Assembly: GCA_946183415.1 (NCBI GenBank)
Contig: CAMHAM010000008.1
Location: 1-64,000, forward strand
Direction: 5' to 3'
Length of the DNA: 64,000 nt
DNA from: an uncultured Prevotella sp.
GTDB lineage: Bacteria; Bacteroidota; Bacteroidia; Bacteroidales; Bacteroidaceae
In this document: piece after piece, positions 21,740-31,062 of the stretch
How positions within the stretch are numbered: the stretch's first letter is position 1
Layout: each line of letters opens with the position of its first letter
Made by a program: the position numbers and the translations under genes
The notes under the pieces: generated by a model
What the model was told of the DNA's origin: nothing
Seen by the model: the letters and a program-made list of their open reading frames with translations, nothing else
Databases searched by the model: none

Positions 21740-24700
21740 ATGAGAGAAAAAATTGATTGTTTTTTGCCTTGCGACGATCTTAAGACCGCCCTACACACCG
21801 TTAGGCAACTGAGAGTCAGCAAGACAGTACAGCACATATTCTTGCTCGTCAGCCAGAATCTCTCCGAAGAAGAGGCTGCCGATTTCGCAGACTGCCATCA
21901 GATTGTGGTTGGCAATCTCTCGGGCAGTAATACGCTGATGAGCATAGCCGAGAATGCTAAGGCCGACTACACCCTGCTGCAAACGCAACCCCGACAGCTA
22001 CAGATGGGGCAGGGCGCACTCGAGCGCATACTTCGCGTAGCCTCCGACTCGGATGCGGCGATGGTCTATGCCGATCACTATGATATCGCTGACGGGGTAC
22101 GCAAAGACCACCCTGTCATTGACTACCAACTGGGCAGCATCCGCGATGATTTTGATTTCGGCTGCCTGCAACTTGTCAAGACCTCACTCCTCCACGAATT
22201 TGCCACCCAGGCTGGCGAGAATGACTATCAGCACGCCGGCCTCTATGCCCTCCGCCTGTTTCTGAGCCGTCATGGAGAGATTTTCCATATCAACGAAAAA
22301 CTCTATACAGAAGAAGAGACAGATACGCGAGCATCGGGCGTGAAGCAGTTTGACTATGTTAACCCACGGAACCGCGAGGTACAAATAGAAATGGAACAGG
22401 CTGCCACAGCCCATCTGCAAGAGATTGGTGCGAAGATCGACCCGTCATTCTACCGCCGTCCTGACTTTAAAGAGCAGGAGTTCGATGTGGAGGCTTCGGT
22501 GATCATCCCCGTCTTCAACCGCGAGAAGACCATCTGCGACGCCGTCAACAGCGCACTTTCGCAAAAGGCTAACTTCAAGTTCAACGTCATCGTGGTAGAC
22601 AACCACTCTACCGACAAGACCACCGAACTGCTACAGGGGTTCCACGACGAGCGACTCGTCCACATCATCCCTGAGCGCACCGATCTGGGTATCGGCGGCT
22701 GCTGGAACGTAGCCATCAATGATGACCGCTGCGGACGCTTTGCCGTACAGTTAGACTCTGATGACCTCTATTCTTCGCCCAAGACACTGCAACAAGTGGT
22801 CGACGCTTTCTACAAACAGAATGCCGCGATGGTAATCGGCTCCTACCGCATGTGCGACTTCGAGCTTAACACCCTGCCACCAGGACTCATCGATCATGCC
22901 GAGTGGACTGACGACAACGGCCCTAACAATGCCCTGCGCATCAATGGGCTGGGTGCCCCCCGTGCCTTCTTCACACCCTTGCTGCGACAGATACAGTTCC
23001 CAAACACTTCGTACGGAGAGGACTATGCGCTGGGACTTATCTTCTCTCGCCACTACCGTATAGGGCGCATCTTCACCGAGCTTTATCTCTGTCGCCGTTG
23101 GGGCGGTAACAGCGATGCTGCTCTCTCAATAGATAAGATCAACGCCAACAACCTCTATAAGGACCGTCTGCGCACCCTTGAGATACATGCCCGCCAGCAG
23201 ATGCTGCAGGGCAAGCAGGAATTGATGAACGACTCGCCATTGCTGCGTTTCTTCAACCGCCAACTTGAGAAATGGGACGATGCCAGCATTCGCTACCACG
23301 ACCTGCGAAATGTGCAGACGCGTGAGCTTGTGGTGGGTGCCTCGTCATTTCATGTGCAGTGGAATCCTGCCCGCATGGTGTCGACTGGTGCTAGCATCGA
23401 CAAGAAGACACTGGCCGAACGTCCTTGCTTCCTCTGTGAGCAAAACCGCCCTAAAGAGCAGTTCAAGAAGTCAATCGACAGCCAATACGACTTGCTTGTC
23501 AACCCCTACCCTATCCTGCCTATCCATTTCACCATCCCCAGTGTGAAGCACGAGCCTCAGCTTATCCGAGAGTCTTATGGTGAGATCCATAAGCTGCTAG
23601 AGGAATACCCTGAGCTGATGGTGTTCTACAACGGACCTAAATGCGGAGCTTCTGCTCCCGACCATGCCCACTTCCAGGCAGGCACCAGTGGTACGCTGCC
23701 ACTTCAGAAGTCTTGGAAGCGCCTCAGCCACCATCTGCTAAAGATTGTAGAGCTCAACGAGGGTGAGGACATCTCGCTCATCGAGGAGTACCCCTGCCCT
23801 GCTATGCTCATCCGTAGTCGATCGCAATATGGCGACGAGCAGTTGTTCCGTCGTCTGTATGAAGCCCTGCCTCAGAAGGATGACGAAGTCGAGCCGATGA
23901 TGAACATTGTCAGTTGGCGTTATCACGACGAGTATCTCTCTGTCGTGTTCCTGCGCGCCAAGCATCGCCCTGACTGCTATTATGCCGAGGGCGATTCACA
24001 ATATATCATTTCACCAGGAGCCCTCGATATGGCAGGTCTTTTCATCACTCCTCGTCAGGAAGACTACGAGCGGCTGTCGCCCGAGCGCGCCCTCAGCATC
24101 CTTGCAGAAGTATCACTCAGCAAGGACGAAGTGCAGCAGGTCATCGAGCGTCTGAAGTCGGGCGAAGCCAAGAAGCAGTCTGCACTCAATTCCCAGTTCG
24201 CCCTCCGCAAGGAACCTAATGTCACCGTGGGCATCGTCACAGCCGACAAAATTAGCTTTACGCTCAACAAGCCTTACGTGGCCAAGGGTGAAGTAATCAC
24301 AGGTCCCCAGACGGTAGAATTCTCCGAAGGGGGCATTCTGTGGCGAGGCACGCAGTACCGCAATCTAACGTTCACACCCCAAAGCGACGATGCCTCGTTC
24401 GAACTGCAGGATGTCACCATCGGTGTCAACTTTCATTGGGAGCGCCAGCAGACACAGACCTTCGAAGGCACTTTGCGCATTGTCGTAGAGGCCGATAAGA
24501 TTGTAGCCATCAATGAATTGCCCGTCGAGCGTTACCTCGCCAGCGTCATATCCAGTGAGATGTCGGCCACAGCCTCACCCGAGTTTCTCAAGGCTCATGC
24601 CGTCATCAGCCGCTCGTGGCTGCTGGCCCAGATGGAGAAGCGCCGCCAGCACGAGAATGGCAATGACAGTTTCTTCTCGTTTATCAAGAAGGATGACGAG

Positions 24701-25426
24701 CTCATCCGTTGGTACGACCGCGAAGACCATACGATCTTCGATGTGTGTGCCGATGACCATTGCCAGCGCTATCAGGGCATCAGCCATGCGCGCAACCAGC
24801 ATGTGGAGGAAGCCGTCAGCCTGACACGCGGACAGATTCTCACTTACGACGGTGACATCTGCGATGCCCGTTTCCACAAGTGTTGCGGAGGCGTCACTGA
24901 GGAATTCCAGTATTGCTGGGAGGACACGCCCAAGCCTTACCTCGTCAGTGTTCAGGATCCCTATTGTAATACTACCGACAAGCATATCCTCTCGCAGGTT
25001 CTCAATGACTATGATCAGGAAACGCCTGACTTCTACCATTGGATTGTAGAATACACTCAAGAGCAACTCTCCGAGCTTGTCAGCCGTAAATTGAATATCG
25101 ATTTCGGCACGATTACTGATCTCATTCCGCTCGAAATAGGTAAGAGTGGGCGCATCTGCCGTCTTAAAATTGTAGGTACGAAGAAAAACTTTACCATCGG
25201 TAAGGAACTCGAGATACGTCGAGCCCTCAGCGAGACCCACCTTTTAAGTTCTGCCTTCGATATTGAAAAGACCTCAACGGGCTTCCGCCTGCGTGGCCGA
25301 GGTTGGGGGCATGGTGTCGGACTCTGTCAGATAGGAGCAGCCGTCATGGGGGAGCAGGGTAAGACCTACGAAGAAATCCTGCTTTACTACTATCGGGGTG
25401 CAGAGATCCAATGCCTTTACGATTAA
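21740..25426 (+). CDS. GT2 - DUF4922 - SpoIID/LytB fusion protein
   Basis: A 1228-residue multi-domain protein. About 1-245 is a helical region I do not recognise. About 250-470 is a GT2 glycosyltransferase: [33 protein letters not shown] and [10 protein letters not shown]. About 515-800 is DUF4922, with [12 protein letters not shown] and the HIT-like PDHAHFQAG, similar to sugar-nucleotide phosphorylases. About 870-1228 is a SpoIID/LytB-type domain ([65 protein letters not shown]). In sporulation SpoIID is a lytic transglycosylase on denuded glycan. There is no signal peptide, which is odd for a wall-active domain. An AmpG-like transporter gene follows after 35 bases, which links the pair to peptidoglycan recycling. 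Confidence 0.9.
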   Translation: MREKIDCFLPCDDLKTALHTVRQLRVSKTVQHIFLLVSQNLSEEEAADFADCHQIVVGNLSGSNTLMSIAENAKADYTLLQTQPRQLQMGQGALERILRVASDSDAAMVYADHYDIADGVRKDHPVIDYQLGSIRDDFDFGCLQLVKTSLLHEFATQAGENDYQHAGLYALRLFLSRHGEIFHINEKLYTEEETDTRASGVKQFDYVNPRNREVQIEMEQAATAHLQEIGAKIDPSFYRRPDFKEQEFDVEASVIIPVFNREKTICDAVNSALSQKANFKFNVIVVDNHSTDKTTELLQGFHDERLVHIIPERTDLGIGGCWNVAINDDRCGRFAVQLDSDDLYSSPKTLQQVVDAFYKQNAAMVIGSYRMCDFELNTLPPGLIDHAEWTDDNGPNNALRINGLGAPRAFFTPLLRQIQFPNTSYGEDYALGLIFSRHYRIGRIFTELYLCRRWGGNSDAALSIDKINANNLYKDRLRTLEIHARQQMLQGKQELMNDSPLLRFFNRQLEKWDDASIRYHDLRNVQTRELVVGASSFHVQWNPARMVSTGASIDKKTLAERPCFLCEQNRPKEQFKKSIDSQYDLLVNPYPILPIHFTIPSVKHEPQLIRESYGEIHKLLEEYPELMVFYNGPKCGASAPDHAHFQAGTSGTLPLQKSWKRLSHHLLKIVELNEGEDISLIEEYPCPAMLIRSRSQYGDEQLFRRLYEALPQKDDEVEPMMNIVSWRYHDEYLSVVFLRAKHRPDCYYAEGDSQYIISPGALDMAGLFITPRQEDYERLSPERALSILAEVSLSKDEVQQVIERLKSGEAKKQSALNSQFALRKEPNVTVGIVTADKISFTLNKPYVAKGEVITGPQTVEFSEGGILWRGTQYRNLTFTPQSDDASFELQDVTIGVNFHWERQQTQTFEGTLRIVVEADKIVAINELPVERYLASVISSEMSATASPEFLKAHAVISRSWLLAQMEKRRQHENGNDSFFSFIKKDDELIRWYDREDHTIFDVCADDHCQRYQGISHARNQHVEEAVSLTRGQILTYDGDICDARFHKCCGGVTEEFQYCWEDTPKPYLVSVQDPYCNTTDKHILSQVLNDYDQETPDFYHWIVEYTQEQLSELVSRKLNIDFGTITDLIPLEIGKSGRICRLKIVGTKKNFTIGKELEIRRALSETHLLSSAFDIEKTSTGFRLRGRGWGHGVGLCQIGAAVMGEQGKTYEEILLYYYRGAEIQCLYD

Positions 25427-25461
25427 ATGGATAATATACAATCTTTAATTTTTAATGTTTA

Positions 25462-26736
25462 ATGAATAAGAAGACTCCTTGGGCATGGGTGCCCACACTT
25501 TACTTCGCCGAAGGCGTGCCCTACGTGGCCGTTATGACCATCTCGCTGATTCTCTACAAGCGCCTTGGCCTCAGCAACACAGATATTACGCTCTACACCT
25601 CGTGGCTCTATCTGCCCTGGGTCATCAAACCTTTGTGGAGCCCCTTTGTCGACATGCTGCGCACCAAGCGGTGGTGGATTGTCACCATGCAGGTGCTCAT
25701 CGGCGCCTCGCTGGCAGGTGTGGCCTTCACCATCCCTGCCGATTTCTGGCTTCAAGGCTCGCTGGCATTCTTCTGGCTGATGGCCTTCTCGAGTGCCACC
25801 CACGACATCGCAGCCGATGGTTTTTACATGCTCGGACTCGACCAACATGAGCAGGCCTACTTTGTGGGCATCCGCTCTACATTCTACCGCATCGCCACGA
25901 TTTTCTCCTCAGGCTTGCTCGTTGGACTTGCTGGAGCTTTGCAGGTGCTCACACGTTCCATCCGGTATTCCTGGAGCCTCGTATTTTACCTGATGGCGGG
26001 TCTTTTTATCGCCTTCTGGCTCTATCACAACTGGATGCTGCCTCGCCCCTCTGAGGATACTGATCGTGGGCACAAGACTGCCTCCGACATTTTCCGCGAG
26101 TTTCGCGACACAGTTGTCACATTTTTCCAAAAGCCTCAGGTGTGGGTGGGTATCTGCTTCATGCTCTTCTACCGTATGCCAGAAGGACTGCTGGCAAAGG
26201 TCAGTGCCCTCTTCCTTGTTGATAAGGTCAGCAATGGTGGCCTCGGACTGTCTGATGGGGAGTTCGGACTCGTTCAGGGTACGGTTGGGGTCATCGGACT
26301 TACACTTGGTGGCATCCTTGGCGGCATCTGTGCCAGCCGCGACGGACTGAAGCGCTGGCTATGGCCTATGGTAATGGCCATCACTCTGCCCGACATCGTC
26401 TACGTCTATCTTTCTTACATCCAGCCCTCCAGTCTCGTTAACATCAGCGTCTGCATCTTCATCGAGCAGTTCGGCTACGGATTTGGATTCTCTGCCTACA
26501 TGCTATACCTTATATATTATAGTCAGGGTGAGCACAAGACGGCCCACTATGCTCTCTGCACAGCGTTCATGGCGCTGTCGATGATGATTCCTGGGCTCTT
26601 TGCAGGTGCACTTCAGGAGAGTGTCGGCTATCCAGCCTTCTTCCTTATCGTGGTCGTAGCCTGTGCGATGACCTACATCGTTACTTCACTACTCAAGATT
26701 GACCCTGAATTTGGCAAAAAGAAGGCTTCCGAGTAA
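25462..26736 (+). CDS. AmpG-like MFS transporter
   Basis: A 424-residue protein of the major facilitator superfamily, nearest to AmpG, which imports muropeptides for recycling. It starts TPWAWVPTLYFAEGVPYVAV, continues LGLSNTDITLYTSWLYLPWV and shows the family's DIAADGFYMLGL motif after helix 4 (AFSSATHDIAAD). About 12 membrane segments are present, ending FFLIVVVACAMTYIVTSLLK. Its place directly after the SpoIID-domain gene suits uptake of cell-wall fragments. The substrate is inferred. Confidence 0.88.
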   Translation: MNKKTPWAWVPTLYFAEGVPYVAVMTISLILYKRLGLSNTDITLYTSWLYLPWVIKPLWSPFVDMLRTKRWWIVTMQVLIGASLAGVAFTIPADFWLQGSLAFFWLMAFSSATHDIAADGFYMLGLDQHEQAYFVGIRSTFYRIATIFSSGLLVGLAGALQVLTRSIRYSWSLVFYLMAGLFIAFWLYHNWMLPRPSEDTDRGHKTASDIFREFRDTVVTFFQKPQVWVGICFMLFYRMPEGLLAKVSALFLVDKVSNGGLGLSDGEFGLVQGTVGVIGLTLGGILGGICASRDGLKRWLWPMVMAITLPDIVYVYLSYIQPSSLVNISVCIFIEQFGYGFGFSAYMLYLIYYSQGEHKTAHYALCTAFMALSMMIPGLFAGALQESVGYPAFFLIVVVACAMTYIVTSLLKIDPEFGKKKASE

Positions 26737-26755
26737 TGGAAGCCTTCTTTATTTG
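26721..26755 (+). terminator. Terminator overlapping the end of the AmpG-like gene
   Basis: GAAGGCTTCC and GGAAGCCTTC pair with the stop codon TAA in the loop, followed by TTTATTTG. Read from the other strand it also has an A/T-rich flank and may serve the convergent cysE gene. Confidence 0.85.
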
Positions 26756-26760
26756 TTTGA

Positions 26761-27681
26761 TCAGATCCCAGCACCGTCTTGGAATCCTGCATCTACTGCT
26801 TTCGACTGCAGAATCCTTGAATTGGGGGGAACGCTATGTGTCAGCCAAATGTTACCACCTATCACTGAGTGGTGTCCGATAGTGATACGCCCTAATATCG
26901 ATGCGTTCGAATAGATGGTCACATGATCCTCGATAATTGGATGACGCGGTATGTTCAGCATATTGCCGTTTTCATCGTATTTGAAACTTTTTGCGCCTAA
27001 CGTCACGCCCTGGTACAACGTCACGTGGCTGCCGATGATACTCGTCTCGCCAATCACCACACCCGTACCATGATCTATCGAGAAATATTCACCGATATGC
27101 GCCCCTGGGTGAATATCAATACCCGTCTTCGAATGAGCCAACTCTGTGATAATACGTGGTATGACGGGCACGCCCAGCTGGTGCAGCTTATGGGCAATGC
27201 GGTAGTGCGTCATCGTATTTATGCTCGGATAACTGAAAATCACCTCTCCATAGTTAGGAGCCGCTGGGTCATTGTCGAACATCGCCTCCACATCAGTATA
27301 TAGAAGTCGTTTGATTTCTGGCAGCGCATCAATGAACTCCAAGGCCAACTTCTCAGCCTCATCGTACACCTGTGCTTTCGTGCGAATAGCTTCACAATCC
27401 TCGCAGAACTGTAGTCCGTGGGCTATCTGCTTCACCAGTTGTGTCATCAGCTCCTCCATGTGTACACCGATGAAGTATGAGCGTATGGCCTCGTCGGGCT
27501 GTCGCTTATTAAAATAGTCGGGGAAGATGATGTTCTTCACCAACGCCACGATTTCCTTCACCTTCTGAACCGATGGCAGTGGTGCCTCGGTGGCGGGCAT
27601 CATCCCTACCTCCTTCTCTGTCTGCTTCGAGAGCAGCTCCACGTTTCTGCGCAGCGTGTCATTTGCTTGTTTCTTGTCCAT
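26761..27681 (-). CDS. cysE: Serine O-acetyltransferase (EpsC type)
   Basis: Makes O-acetylserine from serine and acetyl-CoA, the first step of cysteine synthesis. The 306 residues have the N-terminal helical part (FFDYFNKR-like FPDYFNKRQPDEAI, VEAMFDNDPAAPNYGEVIFS, YPSINTMTHYRIAHKL) and the left-handed beta-helix with hexapeptide repeats: TGIDIHPGAHIGEYFSIDHG, GVVIGETSIIGSHVTLYQGV, TLGAKSF, PIIEDHVTIYSNASILGRIT. The DHG and TLG catalytic motifs are present. I chose the ATG at 27681, which lies 21 bases after a perfect promoter. Confidence 0.95.
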   Translation of the reverse strand: MDKKQANDTLRRNVELLSKQTEKEVGMMPATEAPLPSVQKVKEIVALVKNIIFPDYFNKRQPDEAIRSYFIGVHMEELMTQLVKQIAHGLQFCEDCEAIRTKAQVYDEAEKLALEFIDALPEIKRLLYTDVEAMFDNDPAAPNYGEVIFSYPSINTMTHYRIAHKLHQLGVPVIPRIITELAHSKTGIDIHPGAHIGEYFSIDHGTGVVIGETSIIGSHVTLYQGVTLGAKSFKYDENGNMLNIPRHPIIEDHVTIYSNASILGRITIGHHSVIGGNIWLTHSVPPNSRILQSKAVDAGFQDGAGI

Positions 27682-27701
27682 GATAGTCTTGTTTACAGCT
27701 G

Positions 27702-27733
27702 CAAAAGTAGGTAATTTAGCCGACACAGCCAAA
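27702..27733 (-). promoter_or_regulatory. Promoter of cysE
   Basis: On the minus strand TTTG (27730-27733), 20 bases, TACTTTTG (27702-27709). Confidence 0.85.
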
Positions 27734-27750
27734 TTTTCCGCCTAAAAGTT

Positions 27751-28635
27751 TCATTTATCAGGTATTTGGTACTCGATGGGCGTTTCCCAAGTGTCATTAA
27801 GCGTGATGGTAAACTTCACTTTCGTCACTTTGCCGTTAAACAGCTTTCCCCGACAGGTCGTCACACAGTTCCTGCGTATGGGAATGCTGTCAATGACGGT
27901 TGATGTCAGCAGGTCGGTGCCCTCAAAGGCTCCAATGGTAACCTCCAGATAGTCTCTGTCCTGCCATGGGATGGTGTAGATTTCAAACGGTGTCTCGTCT
28001 TTGCCGAACCAAGCTGCCTGTTTCGACTTCACGTTACCATAGCCGCTCTGAGCGTCGATTGAGCCCGATCCGCCCTCGTAGTAGAACCGGATGCTGTCGG
28101 TCTTTTCCGGGATAGGGTCTTCATTGATGAACCTTACCTTGGCCACCACGCGGTCGAGCCTTACATCGAGATTGATGGCACTATCGCCCACCGTCAGCCG
28201 CTTCGAGGTGAAGAAGGTGTCGGTAAAGCCCTTGGCATTAGTAAACGATACTGACTCATTCTTGCTGGCCGTACGCTTGTTCACGCTGGGATTACCATCC
28301 GAGCTGTGGGCCACGATGGCTAGCCGATATGTGCCCAACGGCAGCGTAAAACGTCCCTCTCCGAAATCTTCGTCACCCAATTCCTGATTCTTCTGGTCCA
28401 CACGCTCACCATTGTCATCGAAGACGATGAAATTCAAGTGGTTGCACAGGTCGCCGACCTCCGCTCGTGTCTCCGACTTAAACGGTGTCTGCTCAAAACT
28501 CCTGATACGCACCACCACATTAGCGTCGTCATCAATTGAGCCTTTGCCCAAATTCATTTTCTCACACGATGTCACCGTCAGGAAGGTCCCGACACACACA
28601 GAAACCCATAATAGGCTGAAAAACTTGCTTTTCAT
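27751..28635 (-). CDS. FimB/Mfa2 family fimbrial-type lipoprotein
   Basis: A 294-residue lipoprotein of the family that anchors or caps Bacteroidales fimbriae on the surface. The lipobox is TVTSC after a hydrophobic signal. Marks of the family are a transthyretin-like N-terminal domain (FEQTPFKSETRAEVGDLCNH, LNFIVFDDNGERVDQKNQEL, LPLGTYRLAIVAHSSDGNPS) and the second beta domain (LDVRLDRVVAKVRFINEDPI, VTKVKFTITLNDTWETPIEY). Early Arg/Lys sites suitable for gingipain-type processing cannot be judged. No pilin genes lie next to it, so it may be an orphan adhesin part. Confidence 0.88.
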   Translation of the reverse strand: MKSKFFSLLWVSVCVGTFLTVTSCEKMNLGKGSIDDDANVVVRIRSFEQTPFKSETRAEVGDLCNHLNFIVFDDNGERVDQKNQELGDEDFGEGRFTLPLGTYRLAIVAHSSDGNPSVNKRTASKNESVSFTNAKGFTDTFFTSKRLTVGDSAINLDVRLDRVVAKVRFINEDPIPEKTDSIRFYYEGGSGSIDAQSGYGNVKSKQAAWFGKDETPFEIYTIPWQDRDYLEVTIGAFEGTDLLTSTVIDSIPIRRNCVTTCRGKLFNGKVTKVKFTITLNDTWETPIEYQIPDK

Positions 28636-28735
28636 TTCTTACTTGATTTAAAATTGAACAAATAACAATATCGAGAGGCAAAATTAAACCAATTCTTACA
28701 AACTAATGCAGGAGCCACCATAGATTTACATTTTC

Positions 28736-28837
28736 TTAACAGTTGGAGGTGCTGATGTAAGCCTTCAGCGAGGGGGTCACCGCCAGACAGATGGTCTTCT
28801 CCGTCCGCGAAACATCAGCCACCACAAGGTTGGTGTC
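28736..28837 (-). pseudogene. Possible C-terminal gene remnant
   Basis: A 33-codon frame without a start reads DTNLVVADVSRTEKTICLAV and ends SLKAYISTSNC. GC content and codon pattern resemble the coding neighbours, and it is closed upstream by a stop. I cannot assign it to a family. The rest of 28636-28853 holds nothing else that I can see. Confidence 0.35.
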
Positions 28838-28853
28838 TTAAAAGATTTGCTCA

Positions 28854-30026
28854 TTAATACAACAACCCGAAAGCCCAGAGGGGGATGATGTTGGCCGAGC
28901 CGAATTCGATATCGTCTTTGACGACATAGCCTTCTTTGGCTTCGGAAAGTTGTTTCTTGCCCTTATTCTTACCTCCCACCTCGAAGGTCTTCCCGTCAAT
29001 CTCAAAGTCGCTGATGCGCGAACTGATGACATCTGAAACGACACGCATCTGGTTATAGAAGAATGTCTCGCGGATATTACCGACGTCAGTAGCATTGCCA
29101 CCAAGCAGGTATGCCATATTAGTATTGTCCAGATATACCTTATCAACCTTCCCTACTCCTCTGATGCCACCAGTATCATCACGCAACTGGCCGATCATCC
29201 CCGCCTGCTCCATATAGAGAAAATAATCGGGAAGCACATTCCGACTCACACCAACCACAGCAGCCAGCGAATCCATAACAGGTTTGAACGGTACACTTTT
29301 GGCAATGACTGTCAACAGTTTTTTCAGTTTCCTGCCAGTAGAAGCATTCATGTTGGCATATTGCGGTATATCCACCTCCATCGTCTGATTGATAACCTGG
29401 AGAAGCCTCAGCTCAAAGTCTGAATCACCAGAAAAAGGATAATAGCCTCTCTGCAGATAGTCGCGGAACAATGGCAGCGGATGGCTGACATCTGCCACGA
29501 CGGCCTTCAAGTTTAGCACATCTTTCAGCGTGTAAACAGGCACTTCAATATTGTGAAACAGCTGTAGATATTCTCTGAAAGACAAGCCCTGCATCATGAA
29601 GACAGGCGCCCGACGGCTCAGATCCGAGAACCCTTTGTAGATATCAAGCACCGACGATCCCGTAAATCCGACCTTCACGTCAGGATGAGAGTCATAGATC
29701 TGCTTCAACTCGCTCGACCAGTTTTCGTACTTATGAATCTCGTCGATGAATATCTGTTCACCGCCCTCCTTGGCAAACTCATCCACAGTCTCAACCAGCG
29801 TATGCGATGAGAAATACAGGTGGTCGGCACCTATATAGAACATACGCCTTTCATCTCTATGCGCTTTGATATACTGCAGGATCATGGTGGACTTGCCGAC
29901 ACCACGAGGCCCTACGAGACCAAACATCCGAGACTCCCAGCTTATCTGGTCGAACATATAACGGTGAAAGGTAGAAACAGTCTGCTTCAACTGGCCTTCC
30001 ATAAATTCAATCAAAGAGATATCCAT
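28854..30026 (-). CDS. AAA_14 / DUF4143 ATPase
   Basis: A 390-residue ATP-binding protein of a family common in anaerobes but with no proven role. Visible are Walker A GPRGVGKST (about 39-47), Walker B EQIFIDEIHKYENWSSELKQ, the sensor FTGSSVLD, and the DUF4143 C-terminal part (DNTNMAYLLGGNATDVGNIR, ETFFYNQMRVVSDVIS, FEIDGKTFEVGGKNKGKKQL), which has a degenerate PDDEXK-like fold. A helix-turn-helix-like stretch (LKKLLTVIAKSVPFKPVMDS, AAVVGVSRNVLPDYFLYME) lies between them. The gene is monocistronic. Two matching palindromes in front of its promoter suggest specific control, perhaps by itself. Confidence 0.9.
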   Translation of the reverse strand: MDISLIEFMEGQLKQTVSTFHRYMFDQISWESRMFGLVGPRGVGKSTMILQYIKAHRDERRMFYIGADHLYFSSHTLVETVDEFAKEGGEQIFIDEIHKYENWSSELKQIYDSHPDVKVGFTGSSVLDIYKGFSDLSRRAPVFMMQGLSFREYLQLFHNIEVPVYTLKDVLNLKAVVADVSHPLPLFRDYLQRGYYPFSGDSDFELRLLQVINQTMEVDIPQYANMNASTGRKLKKLLTVIAKSVPFKPVMDSLAAVVGVSRNVLPDYFLYMEQAGMIGQLRDDTGGIRGVGKVDKVYLDNTNMAYLLGGNATDVGNIRETFFYNQMRVVSDVISSRISDFEIDGKTFEVGGKNKGKKQLSEAKEGYVVKDDIEFGSANIIPLWAFGLLY

Positions 30027-30051
30027 AAGCGTTTATACTTCAATTTGGGTA

Positions 30052-30116
30052 CAAAGATAAGCAAATTGCACTATAATAGTGCAGAATTATTAAGAAAATT
30101 GCACTATTTAAGTGCA
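30052..30116 (-). promoter_or_regulatory. Promoter with twin 17-bp palindromic operators
   Basis: TATCTTTG (30052-30059, minus) is the -7 element. The perfect palindrome TGCACTATAATAGTGCA (30067-30083) covers the -33 region, and TGCACTATTTAAGTGCA (30100-30116) repeats it with the same outer arms, 33 bases (three helical turns) further upstream. Confidence 0.8.
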
Positions 30117-30266
30117 TTTTTAACAAAAACAAGGCACAATTCCTGAAAAAGGCATTCGTACCAATAGATAAATTCTACCTGCAATAAGTGCCCCTTATTC
30201 CGCAAAGGAGGCACCTTATTGATCAATAACCACCTTTTATCCACCAAGCCTAAGGCTCAGCATTTA

Positions 30267-30326
30267 TTCCCAAGGTGGGAACGTCATGTTCCCAACGTGG
30301 GAACGCCACATTCCCAGCATGGGAAC
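30267..30326. repeat. Three GTTCCCAnnnTGGGAAC palindromes in a row
   Basis: TTCCCAAGGTGGGAA (30267-30281), GTTCCCAACGTGGGAAC (30288-30304) and ATTCCCAGCATGGGAAC (30310-30326) repeat every 21-22 bases. The centres differ while the arms are kept, a mark of a conserved dyad rather than simple duplication. The stretch 30117-30266 shows nothing else of note. Confidence 0.75.
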
Positions 30327-30338
30327 AATTCTTCTCCT

Positions 30339-30457
30339 TCATAGAAACAATGTACCCAAGGTGTAGCGAAACAGCTCTGCCATCTGAGCCTGTGTCAGCC
30401 AAACCGTCTCATTCTCTAAGCGGACATCTATCTGTGTCTGTCCGTCCTCCGTCTGAT
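30339..30457 (-). pseudogene. RhuM-family protein fragment
   Basis: On the minus strand the frame reads YQTEDGQTQIDVRLENETVW and LTQAQMAELFRYT, the well-known N-terminal part of RhuM-type proteins (often called virulence RhuM), then ends in a stop. The start codon and nearly all of the usual 330 or so residues are missing. The tmRNA terminator abuts the fragment, so the insertion or deletion occurred between these genes. Confidence 0.8.
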
Positions 30458-30495
30458 AAAAAAGCCGCTGACTTTTCGAAAAGTCAGCGGCTTAA
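30458..30495 (-). terminator. Terminator of tmRNA
   Basis: A perfect 15-bp stem (AAGCCGCTGACTTTT with AAAAGTCAGCGGCTT, sharing central CGA) is followed on the minus strand by a run of six T. Confidence 0.93.
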
Positions 30496-30506
30496 ATTTA
30501 AAATAG

Positions 30507-30907
30507 TGGTGGAGCTGGAGGGAGTCGAACCCTCGTCCAAACAGGGAAACCATACGCTTTCTACACGCTTATTCCAGCCTTCGGTTTTCGAGCATCAGCA
30601 AGACCTGGACCACCAACTGACACCTTAGCTCCTAAATCTCATCCGCACGTCGGAGCCCATACAGACTATTTCCGATTTAACCTGCGCCGCTTGATCCTCA
30701 GATTCGGAACAACATCCTTGGAGCGACGTCTCGTTTCTCCGCCTTGCAGTGAAATTAAGCTAGCAATCTACTGTACTTCGATTAAGCAGCGAGAGCATAC
30801 TCATTGTTGCCAATTAATTTTTCTCTGACTCAGATTATGGAGGGAACCAAAGAAGCCTCCGCGTGCTTACGTACCATCTCGACCCGCTGTCAAATCCAAA
30901 CAACCCC
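30507..30907 (-). ncRNA. ssrA: Transfer-messenger RNA (tmRNA)
   Basis: tmRNA frees stalled ribosomes and tags the unfinished protein. The minus strand starts GGGGTTGTTTGGATTTGACA, a standard tmRNA 5' end, and ends with the T arm GGGTTCGACTCCC and CAGCTCCACCA, which pairs with the 5' acceptor strand. The tag frame ends in the codons for GNNEYALAA followed by TAA, at about 30783-30812. CCA appears in the DNA here. The length is about 401 bases. Its own promoter and terminator flank it. Confidence 0.95.
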
Positions 30908-30955
30908 ATGTCGAAAAAAGTCGTAGCAAAATGCGTCCACCGACGATTTCAGGGG

Positions 30956-30986
30956 CAAAGATACGAATATTTTGGAATTCTGCAAA
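30956..30986 (-). promoter_or_regulatory. Promoter of tmRNA
   Basis: On the minus strand TTTG (30983-30986), 19 bases, TATCTTTG (30956-30963). On the plus strand TAATTTTG (31006-31013) is a possible -7 element for the exopolysaccharide genes; its -33 element is weak. Confidence 0.8.
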
Positions 30987-31062
30987 GTTTTTGGATTATT
31001 TTTCGTAATTTTGCCCCCGTTTTCTATAATAATAAGGTGAAATTTGCGTTTTTATTTTAAGT

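Noticed and set aside
30267..30326. The three palindromes as a CRISPR array.
   Set aside because: Spacers are about five bases long, and no cas gene is present in the window.
30863..31060. A short plus-strand frame over the tmRNA 5' end.
   Set aside because: It overlaps the structural RNA and its promoter.
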